Source: Klebsormidium nitens (Eukaryota; Streptophyta; Klebsormidiophyceae; Klebsormidiales; Klebsormidiaceae). From it: DNA of 64,000 bases. Positions 33,578 through 46,356 of the stretch are shown piece after piece (the first letter of the stretch is position 1; each line of letters opens with the position of its first letter). Position numbers and translations under genes: made by a program. Where the stretch lies: positions 1 through 64,000 of the forward strand of contig DF237125.1 in NCBI GenBank assembly GCA_000708835.1, given 5' to 3'. The notes below the pieces were generated by a model. The model was given only the letters and a program-made list of their open reading frames with translations, searched no databases and was not told where the DNA came from.

Positions 33578-36500
33578 ATGGCAGACGAGGGCAATGCCAT
33601 GCTGACAGAACAGGAAGCGGCGGTGTATGACAGGCAAATTCGGGTTTGGGGGGTGGAGGCACAAAAGAGGTGCGTTGAAGCCCCTTTTGAAGAAAGCCAT
33701 CGTGGTGTTGATCCGCATTATCTGTAAAGATGTTATTTGAGAGCCACCCTTTCCCCCTGGTTTCCTCATTTGAAGAAGAGGCAGATTGAAGGGAGTGCAG
33801 TGCTTCAACTATCATCAGCCACGCCCACAGAAAATTGTTGGTGAATCTATGAAAGTCTTCGGGAAAAAAAGTAACAGTATGGAACAAGATATGTTTGGCC
33901 CATGAAAGCTCATGCAATGCGGTGCCCTGACTGCCAATGTTCCATCCACACTCCTGACTCCGGCATGGTCTGCACTGATTCTCTGTGTATGAGCCAAACT
34001 GGTGTCTGTCAAATCCTCAAGGAGAACTTGGCATCCAATCAATTGTGGCAACCCTTTGTTCCAGCAAATTGACAGGAAAATCCTGGTTACGTCTTCAATA
34101 AGGTTCATCTTTGGTGCATAGGGACGAAGTTCTGGCAGATGGACCAAAGAATGTAACGCTGGAGAAAGCCCGAAAATAACACTTTGGCCCTCAGCACGAC
34201 TCTTTATTTCCTTGAATGGTTCTGTGACCCGTCAAAGTTACTCCCGTCAAAGCCACTCTCCAAATATCATGCTCTTTTCTTGACAGGATGAGCAAGTCCA
34301 ACATTCTAGTTGGGGGCGCCATCACTGGCATCATTGCAGAGGCCCTGAAGAACATCGTTCTGGCAGGAGTGGGGTCCGTGACATTGGTCGACGACACGCC
34401 TGTTTCCGCCGAGTCGATCGCCGCAACATTCATTCTCACACCTGACCTCATAGATTCTGGTGTGTCGATGGGGGCAGCTTGCGCTGCGGCGCTTCAAGAC
34501 TTCAATCCAATGGTGGCAGTACGGTCAGAAGAAGGTGAGGTTTGGTGTGACAGTTGGTGAAGAAGATCAATCAAGTTAAGGTCACAGGCAAGCTCTTGGT
34601 CTACATGGATTGAGAGACTGCCGGATGGGGCCCGTTGCTTTCAAAACAGGGGAGACACAGTGGTTGCCTGAAGTCGTGCAATTGCAAAGACCTATGGATC
34701 CGGAGATATTAGATTGCTTTCCGAGGCAGCTTTGCCGTACCTATTTCTCAACTGAATTTGTGAAAGTATGGAAGGGGGAAGGGTTCTCATAAAGCAAGCC
34801 GAGATTCCGAGGCTTCCAGCCAGCTTGCCATACTGAGAAGAATGTATGCTCTCAATCCCTCTTCAAATGGAGCTCAAACATGGTTGTTAACAGGGGTAAG
34901 GGAAGATCGGGGACAGGAGCCATTGGCCAAAAATAAGCAAGTAGGTTGACGGATAGAGGCGTGTTGATTATACAAACGAAAATATACTGTGCTTGCAGGA
35001 AATATTGTGGACAAGGCGCCAGATTTCTACGACTTCTTCAGTGTGGTGCTACTGGGTCGGGCGCCACTTGACTTGCAAGTAAGAGCACTACTTTTTCGAG
35101 ATGACAAGACAGAAGGATATTGGTGGTTGCGCGTTAGAAAGACGAGGACCTTCCGTGGGCTTTGGCAAGAAGCGGCTTGACTGAAGTAGATTCGTTACAA
35201 ATACCTGCTGTCGACGGCCTCGTCTTCTTTTTTGAAGATCGGGCGTTGGCTTGTGACCCCAGCCCAGCCGTTGCTGCAGAATCTGTCTTCTTCATTTTCC
35301 GTGAGGAGAGAAACTCGTCGGTTCCATCGTAAGAAAAGTACGTGTGCCCGGGCTGTCAGTATTGAAGCCCGGTCGATACTCTGGTCACGATTTGCTAGCA
35401 TATCTCTCCAGAAGGCTGCATCAACCACTCCAAAACGCACTTCAGTGTTCTTTCCATTCGTAATCAGCCAAGAGAAGGTATGACCTTTCTTCAGGCCAAG
35501 ATTGCTGATCTAAAAACTTTGTAATGTTTGTTGGTTGCTAAGAGTCCGTCACGGAATACAGAAAAGAATATTATCCGCCAATCCCCTCTGCAGAAAAAGA
35601 TCAATGGCATTTGTCGATCGCGGGGCCACAAGGTTGCCTTCTTCTCGGCGGACGTTCGTGGCGGCATAGGACAGATCTTCGTGGACCTCCAAACACACAA
35701 CTACACGCCTTTTCCGAAGCCAGACACCACACCAGAGCCACAGACCGCTCAGTATCCCAGCCTCGAGGTAAGGAACAGATTGACGAGAAAAAGGTTCACC
35801 CAATGACTGCAGTGCCCGGACATACGAGAACTTAGTTGCTCTTGTCTAGTGTGACGGTCGTCCTAGGCACGAAAACGGGTATTTCATAGGTTAGCTTTTG
35901 AGAACCATTGGGGTCCTTGACGGGAGGACAATCACAAACATCTCGTCACATGCTGCAGAAGCAGCAATCGAGCCCTTCGTTCGCCGATCGTCCTAAGTGT
36001 TTCCCATCGGCCCTGAGTGTTTCCTGCACTCAGGGTTCTGCTCGTCGTGCTGCGCATGGTTCTTCGGAAATTAGCAAGGGCCTTCCAGAATCAGCCCGCT
36101 TGCAGTGACGACGCCAGCTAGTGTTGGAACGTACTGGACTTTCTGGTTCTGAGGAAGTGCAAAGCGTCAAGATGCTTAAGAGAATTGCGCATCGAAGTTA
36201 GGGCGGACTGGCCCAATCATTCTTGTATCTCTGAGGTGATTCCGCATGCCAGAGTCGCTTTTGTATTTCTGAGTAGGACTGCCGATCCGAACCTTCCTGC
36301 TGTAGTCAATACTTGGACGTGTTTCGTCCTCTCAGGCAACGAGAGTTTAGAAACCGTGCGAAGGTTCTTCTGAACGTCGCCTTCGAAGCTATTGTGAAAG
36401 TCAGGAAGATGGTTCTAGCGATGGCAGGACTCATTGAACCCGTTTTCAAAGGCCAGAAGACACATCTGCTGTTCGCCGACCATGTCCCGCAAGCAACATC

Positions 36501-38170
36501 AATTATCCAATCACCACGTGTAGATCCTGGATTTTTAACAGCTCTTCAGCCTTTCAGCTATTTCCTTTGATTCTGGTAGGCGATCTGTTTTTCCGCCCTT
36601 AACACCGTTAACCCATTGTGCACCAAACCCACTCCCGTCATCTGCCGTGCCTGTAACCACTCGCAGCATTTCGGCGATCTCGTCTCGTTAAACATGAATT
36701 GGTCCACAACCCATACATTGTTCGGTCAGTCACCTACATAATCCCATCTCTCATTTGCCACGCCTTTACAGGAGGCCTTGTCGTTTTCTTGGAAGCCCCT
36801 GTTGGAGCAGAAGCGAAAAGAGAGGACGGACAGCCTTTTCTTTACCATGCGCGTCTTGGAACGATTCGAGCAGGCGGAGAAGCGGAGACCAGGGGCGGTC
36901 TCCGCAGCAGATCTGCCTGGTCTGCTGAAGACACGGGACGACATGGCCAAGTCGCAGGTGAAGCTCACTCAGAATCTGTTAGCATTCATGTGATCTGCTT
37001 CGTATAGTACTGTCGCCGTAGGCGTCAATGTGGGATACAGTTGCGGAGGTTGGCAGTGGCAAAAGGATTGATGAGCCGCTCTTGCTAATCATTCAGTCGG
37101 TGGTTCTGCTAATCAAAGTGGCATTTTCCATCCAAGGTCGCTTATCTGAACGGCACGTCTAAGATAGAGCACCGTGCCAATCCTCTTCGAGCTGCTCCGG
37201 CTGCCGTCACCTTAGCCACATGCTTGCCATATCGCCGAATGTTCCAACTGGTAGTTGCGCCCCTTTAGTTTAGAACTGCTCATTATAGCCATCTATTCAA
37301 CGCCGAGTGATATCTGAATCGAAACTCTTCTACCGACATACCTTTTGACAGAAGGTCTGCACCGGATCGACGGCTCGCTCTTTCTTTTCTCTCTTGTAAC
37401 TTCCAGGCATTCAGATAGGTCTTCGTTTGATTCAATTTTGCTCACAGAGTTGGAACCAGAAACCTTTCAGCCGCTGCGCCACTCAGACTCCGGTCCCGTG
37501 TTCGAATCAACCTCTAGGATAAGCCTTTCCCCGGCACCTTTTGCAGGACGTTCAGCCGGCCAAAATTCCGGACGAGCTGCTGGAGCGGCTTACGGACGCG
37601 GGGCCCAGAGAGTTGCCGGCAGTGCCCGCAATCTTATTTTGAAAATGTTATTGCAATTTGAGTTAACACGTGAGCCTTCTAACCGCTGCGCTGTTAGTCT
37701 TCAAACCTGGTCCACACTCGCGTAACCCGTTTTTTAACCACCATTCTGCAGGAAGTTCTGCCGGAGATGATTCCAAACGAGCTGCTGGAGCGGCTCGCGG
37801 CCGGGAGAGCTGCCCGCGGTGTCTGCACTCTTGTTCTGAGATTATCATTGCTCTCTGAGTTAACACGCAAGCCTTTCAGCTGCTGCGCTGTTAGTGTCCG
37901 AACCTGGTCGGCACTCGTTTAACCCGTTTGTTGACCACCATTCTGCAGGACGTTCTGCCGGAGATGATTCCGGACGAGCTGCTGGAGCGGCTCGCAGATG
38001 CGGGGCCCGGGGAGTTGCCGGCGGTGTCGGCAATTGTCGGCGGCATTTTGGGACAGGAGATCCTCAAGAGCGTGTCAAGTAAAGGAGCGCCCGTGGAGAA
38101 CTTCTTTTTGTACAGCCTAACGAAGCACACAGGACTGATCGAACGCGTTCCTCCGTTGAAGAAAAGCTGA
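33578..38170 (+). CDS. SAE1: SUMO-activating enzyme subunit 1 (SAE1/AOS1)
   Basis: The small subunit of the heterodimeric SUMO E1. With SAE2 it adenylates SUMO before thioester transfer, mainly in the nucleus. Six exons, 33578-33669, 34287-34534, 34999-35078, 35594-35767, 36772-36957 and 37949-38170, join in phase to 333 residues, the usual length. The first exon has YDRQIRVWG, the E1 signature of the ThiF/UBA fold. NIVLAGVGSVTLVDD is the nucleotide-binding segment, then KKINGICRSRGHKVAFF and VDLQTHNY, and the C-terminus AIVGGILGQEILKSVS. No catalytic cysteine is expected in this subunit. The stretch VGGAITGIIAEALKN departs from the usual GMKGxxAE form. Intron 5 holds two decayed copies of the start of exon 6. 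A perfect 9-bp hairpin lies in intron 4 (36011-36035). Confidence 0.92.
37547..38025 (+). repeat. Start of SAE1 exon 6 in three tandem copies
   Basis: The acceptor TTGCAG or CTGCAG plus the sequence for DELLERL recurs at 37547, 37752 and 37949 (spacing 205 and 197 bp), together with shared intron sequence such as GAGTTAACACG and AACCGCTGCGCTGTTAG-like words. Only the last copy reads through to the stop codon of the gene. The first two diverge after about 80-90 bp. Confidence 0.8.
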
Positions 38171-39184
38171 TAGACTGGGCGTACTGCAGCATGTTCTCGC
38201 GCAGAACCTTGTTGCGGTGTTTTGTGTTTCTTCGGTTGCTGCTTGAGGCAGCGTCGAGTTGCACCAGCGCGCATGTGCCATATGGAGTGCCGATCACGTT
38301 TCTCAGTTCTTGGTGCGGGGCTTGATTGGTTTAGTTCTTACATCCAGTGTGGCAGCTGAGAAATACACGTCCAATTGCTATGCTTGGTGGCAACTCCAGG
38401 CTCGCCCGAGCCCAGCCATGAGGGGCACTGCGCGGCTTCCTTATTAACTCGAGACTCGATTCAAATTTATCACAGTAGGCTGACAGCGAGTCACGCGGTC
38501 GCATGCGTCACAGGCTTGCCCTGGCCTTGCTCGAATATTGCACATGCACTCCGCTTGAGTCAGTGAGCAGATTAAGGCGGCATACAAAACAATGATGGCA
38601 CGACCCAGGACGTTAAGTTGCAAGAGCCAGCGATGATCGGTCAGGTAACGGATGCCGCCGTGCGATGGCCGCATGGGCAAATTCAAACCCTGAATGCATG
38701 TGTTGCAAAGCCAACGGCACGTGCGGGCGTAATGGCAGGCCCGTGACCAGGCTGTACAGTGGCATACTGGCATCTTCTAAAACCGACGCGTTCAACGGTT
38801 GTCGTAGTCACTACGTCACGAGCATATGCTGCGCGAAATTACATGTTGCTCCCTGCCGCGGAATCAGTGTGGCGCCTCATGAAGCTAGCGCTATTGAAGC
38901 AAGACGGTTGAAGGAAACAATTCAATAAGCTGGACACGTACATCCAATTGACCGTCTCGACCATGTATATACGAAGAGCATTGAAGACCCTGTACGTTTT
39001 CGAAAGAACTCGACCTTCCAGAAGCTAGGCCCGGGTGGTTGCATGTGCTCCGCCATCTGCCAGGCGGCTCGGAAGCAACGTACTCGCATTATAGGCCTTC
39101 TCCCAATGTTTGGAGTCAATGCTACTAAAATCTGTCCCTTTTGCTCACCACTTTGCATTTCCAGCTGTACTTGGTTTAGCTTCT
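38171..39184. other. Intergenic, no gene recognised
   Basis: The 3' flanks of convergent SAE1 (plus) and the first F-box gene (minus). No coding exon or RNA gene was recognised. Confidence 0.45.
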
Positions 39185-40529
39185 CTAAGGGTGGCCGCTG
39201 CTGTCGAAAGCCACTGCATCCACGGCAATCCTAGTGTCCTTTTGACACGATACATCCTGATCAAACTCCGAACCTCTCCCAAAACAGTAAAGTGACCTTG
39301 ACGGTTTGCGATTCCCCCGTCCCCAACCGTCAAGAACTGCGTCTTCTAGACGGGAATACACTCCCAACACTCCCAGTGTCGCAGGAAAATAGTCCGTCTT
39401 GCGATCAGGGTAGTGATACAGCACATACTTCGCTGACGAAACTTCTGGATACATTTCAAATGCCGGATAGTAAGGCGCTCCCTCTACCTTGACTCTAATC
39501 ATACGGTCACTTCGAGGACGGTCCTTCAGTCGTCCATCAAAGTAGACATCTTTTACATTCATAATATATGGGCCGTCGTTATCGACACTCAGCTCAGTAG
39601 CGAACTCGATGGCCTTCTCTAAAGACTTACACGCCCACAGGATGTCCCAGTCAAATGCTTCTCCAATGTCGCCGTGAACATACACCACGTAAAGTTGTTT
39701 GGGGACAAACCTGCGTCAATCACGGAAGTGCTGACATCTTCAGATCCTTGGTTTTCCCAGGATAGCGACGAAGTCTTCGAAGTTACTGAGTCTTTTTTTT
39801 CGCGGCTTAACGTCATGCATCAGCGCGAGTCGAACAATATCCAAGACCAGTGAGCTTCTGATCAAGTTAGTTGGCGTTAAGGTGAACAGTAAAGATGATA
39901 GTCGGTCTGCTGAAAAGAGGAGCTATCACGCGGAGAGAGAGGCAAGGCGCAGTGCTGGGCCATATTGGTTGCTGCTGCCTAATTTCAAGGAAGCACTGTC
40001 AAAAGAACCGTGACAAATTGGAAACTCCAGATCCAGCAACTTTGATTTCAAAGTTCAGGTTCTGTGGGAGAAATCACTTAAACTGCCCAGTACACATGCA
40101 CGGTGGGTAGACCTCCCAAATAACGGTCCAAGGGAAGGAAAGACCAATCCCCGAACGAAGCAAAGGCTATCACTTAATCACTTGCAAGCAATATTGTCAC
40201 AGACCTTCGGCAAACCCAGTGATCATAAGCTATGCCGTGACCTACCTTTCGATGAACAAACGCCGCAGACGTCTTGCGTCCTCACGGCACTCCTCCGAAA
40301 CGTCTTGCGTTGGAAAGTAAATGGATAGCAGATCGAACCATAGTCGAGACGACTGTTGAACAAACTCTAAGCACGCCTTGTCAGCGGTGCCAAAGCTCAG
40401 GACGTCCGCAACTGTTAAGGCGCTGAAAGTCAGGATTCGAATCAGCAAGTCTTCCGGAAGCTGTAGGACGTGGGTATTGGTTGGCTTAGACTCCATAGCA
40501 GAGCCTGCCATTACTCCGAACCTGATCAA
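39185..40529 (-). CDS. F-box protein 1 with conserved C-terminal domain
   Basis: Two exons, 40246-40529 and 39185-39710, give 269 residues with a phase-2 junction (GAAAG|GTAGGT, GACGCAG|G). Exon 1 is an F-box: LPEDLLIRIL, then VADVLSFGTADKACLEFVQ and SRLWFDLL, which in SCF ligases docks SKP1. Exon 2 is a family-specific domain starting FVPKQLYVVYVHGD, with YYPAFEMYPEVSS, KYVLYHY, LGVYSRLEDAV, FGRGSEFDQ and RIAVDAVAF. It is presumably the substrate-binding half; I do not recognise it as a named family. An ATG at 40511 is an alternative start. It shares a GC-rich island with a decayed plus-strand relative at about 41,030. Same architecture as four neighbours. Confidence 0.85.
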
Positions 40530-40604
40530 ATCCAGTCTTCAAACTTTTGCTGAAAGAAGCTGGTAATGATCAAAGATCAGTGGCAACCACGCCTGATCGG
40601 TCAA

Positions 40605-40965
40605 GGAACCGGCCGCGGGCGCCCCTACACAGCCCTTATGTTAGTTTGCGCGCGCGCATAAGCTTGAGTGCGGCACCCCCCGTGGTTTTTGAAATCTTTC
40701 TGGCGCCTTTTCTTGTCCTGGTCGAGCTCCTTTTTCCTTACTAATACTATTCCTCCCGCCTCTGTCGTCCGTCCGCGCTTTGGAGCCACTCGGGAGTGGT
40801 GCGCGGTTGTCGGCTTGAAAGGGTCTGGAGAATTGTAGTGCAGCCGAGGCGCGGCCCCGCGCCCCCCGCGCGCGCGCCGGGCACATAGCGCGGCCGGGCG
40901 ACGCGCATTCAGGCCGAGGCTCGCCAACTCAGAGCGGCCTCGAAGCGGCGCGCTTTTCGCCTCAG
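40605..40965. promoter_or_regulatory. GC-rich island, probable bidirectional promoter
   Basis: A CG-dense stretch (many GCGCGC words) lies between F-box gene 1 on the minus strand and its decayed plus-strand partner. Similar islands occupy the same place at three other points in the cluster. Confidence 0.5.
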
Positions 40966-40984
40966 GCCCGTACACCCAGTGAAC

Positions 40985-41215
40985 GTGTTGGTAAGTCCAG
41001 GGCATGCAACCAAGTCGCTGAGCCGCTTTAGTTGCAAAATGAACGCGCCCATCCTAACTTTCGGCGACGAACCGTACCCCTCGAAGCGAGGATATTGAAG
41101 CAACTTCGTAAATTCCCGAACGTGACGCGCTTTCTCAAGCTGAAGCAAGACGTCTTGATCGAGGTGCTTTTTGATGGTGAGCTTTCGGTGACGTCAGCTG
41201 TTGTAACCCAAGGAC
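40985..41215 (+). pseudogene. Decayed plus-strand F-box fragment (partner of gene 1)
   Basis: LKQLRKFPNVTRFLKLKQDVLIEVLFDGELSV, encoded at about 41085-41190, matches the start of the intact plus-strand F-box gene at 50152 (KQLRTLRDFF and FLKLTEDILVQILVDGQLSV). No ATG, no rest of the F-box and no C-terminal exon follow. Confidence 0.65.
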
Positions 41216-41931
41216 CGCGCAGCGCAGGCGGCCCGGCATAGTTTGAACTACGAAAGCAGCGAACATGTATGCGCCAAATGTCTGCTTCATGCATCTCATG
41301 TTGCCCGCGAAACCAGATCCGTCCATCAGAACTGCAGGAAAACCGTGGGTTCCTGGCAGCCGGATTCACACTGCTCGTAGCAATGCGGAACGAAGTGGCA
41401 GTCTCTCGAAAAGCGATAGGTATAAGCGCAAGATTTGAATTGAAAGGGCCGAGCTTTAGAGGTCAAAATGAGATGCAGCCAGACATGATCCTGATGCTCT
41501 CGACCCCGTTCAATGTGGGCCGAATAGAAGACGAGAACTTTGCAAGATGAGATAACGCCGTGCTAGCTTGCAGATCTTGGATTCATGGCAGAAGTGGGGA
41601 TCCTGCTCTAACATCAGATTGCCTTTGCGGGCAAAACGGATGGTTGCCACTAATTAAGGCCGGTCTACCTACGCAGACACAAATTTGCCTTTGCGGAGAA
41701 TGCAAGCCTTTAATAAGTTTATTTGTTGGATCTAAAGGTTACGTACGCAGTCTCTTTCGGCGCGTTCAGGGCGCAGTCAGTTTCTTTGGAAACATTTGGA
41801 TCCTGTAGAGCATTCCGTGAACTTGAAGGGCTGAGCTTGACGGATCAGGCCTGCATGTACATGAACCGACACCACTACACTTGAAGGTTGTCCTTCTCAA
41901 GCTCAGCTTGCGCTTTCAGCACTCGTTCTGT
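41216..41931. other. Interval between decayed partner and F-box gene 2
   Basis: No gene recognised. Near 41279-41350 there is sequence related to 44098-44170, so the decayed partner's flank was duplicated too. Confidence 0.4.
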
Positions 41932-43307
41932 CTAACCTCTCTTGAAGCGATCCCGCTGGGTGTTGAATGCTACTTCGTCTACGCCAATCCTTGAGAAAGG
42001 ACTCGAAGGATCACCCTGATCAAAGTGCGTACCTCTCCTAGAAGTAAATCTTGCGGACCGTGCCGGTTTGCCATCCCCAACTTTCCTTCCGTCAAGAATT
42101 GCATCTTCGAGACACGAGTACACACCCAATAGATCGAGTTTCGCGTCGAAACTCTGCTTCTCAGGGTAAAGATAAAGCACATAGTTCTTCTCTAGAACTT
42201 CGGGATACACTTTGAACCCCGGAAAATACCGCGCTTCGCCTACCCTGACTTTCGCCATATGGCTAATTTTAACTCCGGATTTCAGTCGTTGTTCCAAATA
42301 ACAACCTTGTGTGTAAGTCGAAAAATCTATGCCAGTACCGAAATGAGAAGCGAACTCAAAGGCCTTCTCCAGGGACTTGCAGGCCCAGAGAAACTCCCAA
42401 TCGAAGTTGTGACAGTTATCGTTATGGAGGTAAACCACGTAAAGCGACTCGGGAACAAACCTGCAGTCATTGAGAAATCGATCAATTCAAACAGCAGATT
42501 CAAAGTTGAGGACATGTTTCGTCTCATTGTCCGACTTCAATCGATCTTTTTCTCAGAATCGCGTCTACTATCGTGTAACGGAAGTTTCTAAGACCCTCGC
42601 AAATCCACAGTCAAATTCTCTTCCGGTAGTTCACTGGAAGTGCGCAGATGTTAAGAAGACGTCTTAGCTGACAGGATCCTTCAGGGAACAAAAAGGAATC
42701 GCCCAAAGCTGAAAAATCTTCGTGGTTGCTGCTCTCATCCTACAACGAAGATAGATGCAAAAGCTGAATTCGCAGGATAAGAAGCTTTTTTGAGAGGTCT
42801 TCCTAGAAAAAGAAAATCATCTTTTCCCTAAGAGTGTCAGATCCGGAGGTGATAAGAGTTTCTGTAGAGCATATATATAACCTTAAATCCAGCACACCTG
42901 GCGGCAAGCAAATTACTTAGGCGCGCGTAGTCTTTGCTTCAAGCTAAGGACGTTTCTTACTCTTCCTTAAGCAAACGCCGTAGACGTCTTGCGTCCTCGC
43001 GACACCAATTCGAGACGTGGTAATTTGGGTATTCCCTTCTCAGGAGCTCAAACCACAACCGAGACGATCTTTGAACAAACTCCAAGCACGGCTTTCCCGC
43101 TGCGCCAAAGTTCAGGACGTCTTGAACGGACAGGACACTGTTTGCCAGGATTGAAGCGAGGACATCGTCTGGAAGACTTAGGACGTGCGTGTTGCTTGGT
43201 AAACCCATTCCTGCGGCCATTTTCTGAACGAGCTCTTTTGGAAACGCTTGTGAAAGTGGTAGGCTGCGGTTGTTGTTGGCCATCTTGGTAGAGAGCTGCC
43301 AAAGCAT
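41932..43307 (-). CDS. F-box protein 2 with conserved C-terminal domain
   Basis: Two exons, 42961-43307 and 41932-42460, give 291 residues; the junction is GAAGA|GTAAGA to CTGCAG|G, phase 2. The F-box reads LPDDVLASILANSVLSVQDVL, then NFGAAGKPCLEFVQ and SRLWFELLRREYP. The second exon has the family domain: FVPESLYVVYLHND, ARYFPGFKVYPEV, NYVLYLYPE, LLGVYSCLEDAILDGRKVGDG, RGTHFDQGD and RIGVDEVAF. An alternative start at 43283 removes eight residues. It lies tail-to-head with gene 1 and divergent from a decayed plus-strand relative. Role inferred as an SCF substrate receptor. Confidence 0.85.
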
Positions 43308-43477
43308 TAGTGGGCAAATTGGCGAGCCCGACTCCTCTCTGGCGACTCTAGCTTCGTCCAGGCGTTGGGTGGCCCTCCGCTAGTTGCATGACACTTTAGC
43401 ATCAGGAAGCTTTAGGAATAGTGAGGGCTGCTAGCAAATTCTCTTCATCATCCAAGTTTAAGTTTGTTCATTTATTC

Positions 43478-43745
43478 TAGCGCGCGCGGCTGCCCGGTTG
43501 TTGGCGTTGCGCGCGCAAAAGGGTTTGGACGGCCGCAGGCCGCGCCTGGCCGTGCCGATTCGAGTACGCGGCCCAGCGATCAGTGGTCAGCGCGGCCGCG
43601 TGCCGCTCGCGCCCGGCGACCGGTCAATGTTGCCCGGGCCGTCACGGCACAGCGTGCATTCCGCGCGCGGCCAGTGCGCTCAGCGCCGCACCGGCGACGA
43701 GCGTGCCGGCGACGCGCGCTCGCCGTTGCTGGCATCCGCGACCAT
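43478..43745. promoter_or_regulatory. GC-rich island, probable bidirectional promoter
   Basis: A CG-dense island between F-box gene 2 (minus) and a decayed plus-strand partner. Just beyond it, the sequence at about 43,785-43,830 matches about 40,985-41,045. Confidence 0.5.
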
Positions 43746-43784
43746 GTGGCCAATCAAATAGACTGGTTGTGTAGGTTTTGAGGG

Positions 43785-44250
43785 ACCAAGTCACTGCGCG
43801 ACTTCAGCTGCAAACGTGGAGCGCCCAACAGCGACTGCAGACCCTGGCTTAGAAGCAGCAGTGAGATTTAAGGCAACTTTGGACTTTGAGCAACTCTCCG
43901 ACATTAAAGGGCGGCAAGTCCTTTTTCAAGGATAGCTTAATGGTCCAGCTTCTCTTTTGTGAATTCTACGGTAGTCAGCCACAGTTGGTGCAATCGTCTG
44001 CAGCGAGTAGGAAGCATGAGGCGCGGCGCCGGCAACCCGGGATTGTAACATCTCGAAAACTGCGAAACCCATTGAACGGGCACAGGAGTCTACTGCTAAT
44101 GCATCAGTTGATGTTGGCCGCACAACCAGGATCGTCCATGAAAGACGCAATGAACTCGTGGATTCGCGACAGTCGGAACTTCACCGCTCTCGATCGGCAA
44201 TTGGAATCGTGTTATGGCAGCATGAGAAGCACCTATGGGAGCAAGCCTTG
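43785..44250 (+). pseudogene. Decayed plus-strand F-box relative (partner of gene 2)
   Basis: DNA-level similarity to 40,985-41,215 and to the intact gene at 50152 can be followed by eye: the leader around AAGTCACTGCGCGACTTCAGCTGCAAAC, then a GAGCAACT...AAGTCCTTTTTCAAGG stretch corresponding to the intact KQLRTLRDFFKG codons. The long frame at 43886-44251 does not keep the F-box reading frame and is probably not translated into a related protein. Confidence 0.45.
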
Positions 44251-44570
44251 AAGAATACACGAACAGGCCAAGCCAGAGAGGATCCAATCACCGAGCCAGA
44301 CATGGCTCTGGATTCACATGCTCTCGACACGGTCCAATACATGTCAGATGAAAAAGACGGCAGCATGAACTGTTACTTGTGACTTAACTTATCCCCATTC
44401 GATTTTGCAAAAGCACGCATGATGAGTCAAATGAATCATTTTCATTGCTTCGCTTTTGTGGGCAGTTCCAAGTCCCCGCAGGCAGGATTCAAACACCAGT
44501 GCTACTGAATCTGAATCCGTCCTTCTAGTTCGTTTTGAAGCGAATCAGTACGATCCTGTCCAGCGTGTGT

Positions 44571-45878
44571 CTAGCCATTCCCGATCCCGGTGAAATCCGA
44601 AGCCACTTCGTCCACGCCAATCCTAGAATACTGATCTGAAGCAACACCCTGATCAAAGTGCAAACCTCTCCCAAAAACGTACCTCGATCGTGTCGGCTTT
44701 CCGTCTCCCAGTTTCCAGGCTTCGAAGACTGCATCCTCTCGAGAGGAGTATACACCGAGCAAAATGATGTCCAAGAGATTCGGGCTGTTCAACTCGCAAT
44801 CAGTATAGTTCCAGCTGTCACTGTTTAATGCGCAATCAGTATAGCGATATAACACATACTTTGTCGAGGAAGCTTTCGGAGACAGCTTGAATGCCGGAAA
44901 GTAAGGCGTGATAAATTGAAACGCGACAGTGGCCGAACCGGTTTGGCGCAATTCAGCGCCGTAATCTTTGGCTTTCTGGAAGGATGTGAAAGCCTTGAGC
45001 ATGTTCCAATGGTCGCCATTGTCGGTAAACACCACAGAGACAAAATCAGGAACAAATCTGCGTGCAAGGAAAGATGGATTGATTTCTTCTGCAGCGCGAG
45101 GTGGGAACTTTTGTGCTCCCAATGATTTTCAATCTTGACAATACTTCACTCGGATTCGAGCACAAGACGGACTCGCAATTGGGCTATGTAAACGCACAAA
45201 ATTCGAGGCATTTATCGAGTTCAAGCATCAGAAGCAGGGCTCAGCTGTGGTGAAAGACTGCCTGTGTTGGAAAACAAAGTGCATCAAGATGTGCTTCGAC
45301 TGATCTTCTGTTGTAAGGCGATGTATGCACCTTGCAGAAACCAGATCGGAACTCTCTGAGTCTGCTACGCCTCCAGCTAGCGCAAAGTCAGTCTCTTGTT
45401 GCATTACCTGCGGATGAGTTCGTATTGTTGCAACCGTTGGCTTTATCACAGGAGTGAATGTGCTTTCGAAATCAAGTTGTTCAAGCGACCCAGAAAATCG
45501 GGCAGCCTTCAACAGTAAACTAGGGGACACCGACGGGTATAGAACTCCCTAAAAAGCTGGGGCAATACTAGTGGGCAACTGGGCGCACATGCCGTACCTT
45601 TCTATGAACAAACGCCGCAGAAGTCGTGCATCTTCGTAGCACCTCTTTGAAACGACCTGCTTTGGAAAGTATCTTCTCAGGATCTCGAGCCAGAGTCTAC
45701 ACGAACTCTGAACAAAAGCCAAGCACGGCTTTCCGGCGGCGCCGAAGCTCAGGACGTCCAAAACGGACAGGGCGTTGCTAGACAGGATTCCAACCAGAAC
45801 GTCCTCCGGCAGGTTCAAGACGTGTGTACTGCTTGGATGAGCCACCCTTGCGGCCATATTGAGAGTCAGATCTTCCAA
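44571..45878 (-). CDS. F-box protein 3 with conserved C-terminal domain
   Basis: Two exons, 45598-45878 and 44571-45057, give 255 residues (GAAAG|GTACGG to CACGCAG|A, phase 2). The F-box contains LPEDVLVGIL, SVLDVLSFGAAGKPCLAFVQ and CRLWLEILRRYFP. The C-terminal domain contains FVPDFVSVVFTDNGDHW, PYFPAFKLSPKASS, KYVLYRYTD, LLGVYSSREDAVFEAWKLGDG, FGRGLHFDQG and RIGVDEVA. It has a short repeated insertion, with a Y-T-D-C-A/E-L-N-S motif present twice, between the KYVLYRY and LLGVYS blocks. Tandem with and same strand as genes 1 and 2. Confidence 0.85.
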
Positions 45879-46356
45879 AGCTTGCTCAGATCGTAGTGTG
45901 GGCTTCTTCGGAACATATGGCGGCTTGAACCACTCTCTAGCGGATCATGCCTGAGACAGCTAGCTAGCGTCTTAAGCCATGCGGAACTTAGAAATTGAAC
46001 GTTCGAAAAGTTCCACTAACAGAAAGAAGGCATGGCGGAGACAAGAGAAGCATTGGCCAAAGGCTGACGAAGATGCGTCCAAAAGCTGAGCAATATTTCT
46101 CCTCTTTATACATTCTTGGTAGATAAATGCAGACTCGAGTGCCACAAGAGAATGTACTAGACCAAAACACCCCTTGCGTTCTCTGAAGTCAAACAAGAAT
46201 TGTATGATTGCGGAGGAACACGGTAAGCTAGTATGGAATTTGCATGGTCGGAAGCTAGCGCTATGCCTTTAGCCTGTGAAGGATGCAATGCAGACTTCTG
46301 GGCTGAACAGCAACTCATCAAAATCAGCCGTACTTTGAAAATCAAAGCCTGATGTT

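Noticed and set aside
43886-44251. 121-codon plus-strand frame
   Set aside because: Underlying DNA aligns to a decayed F-box gene in another frame.
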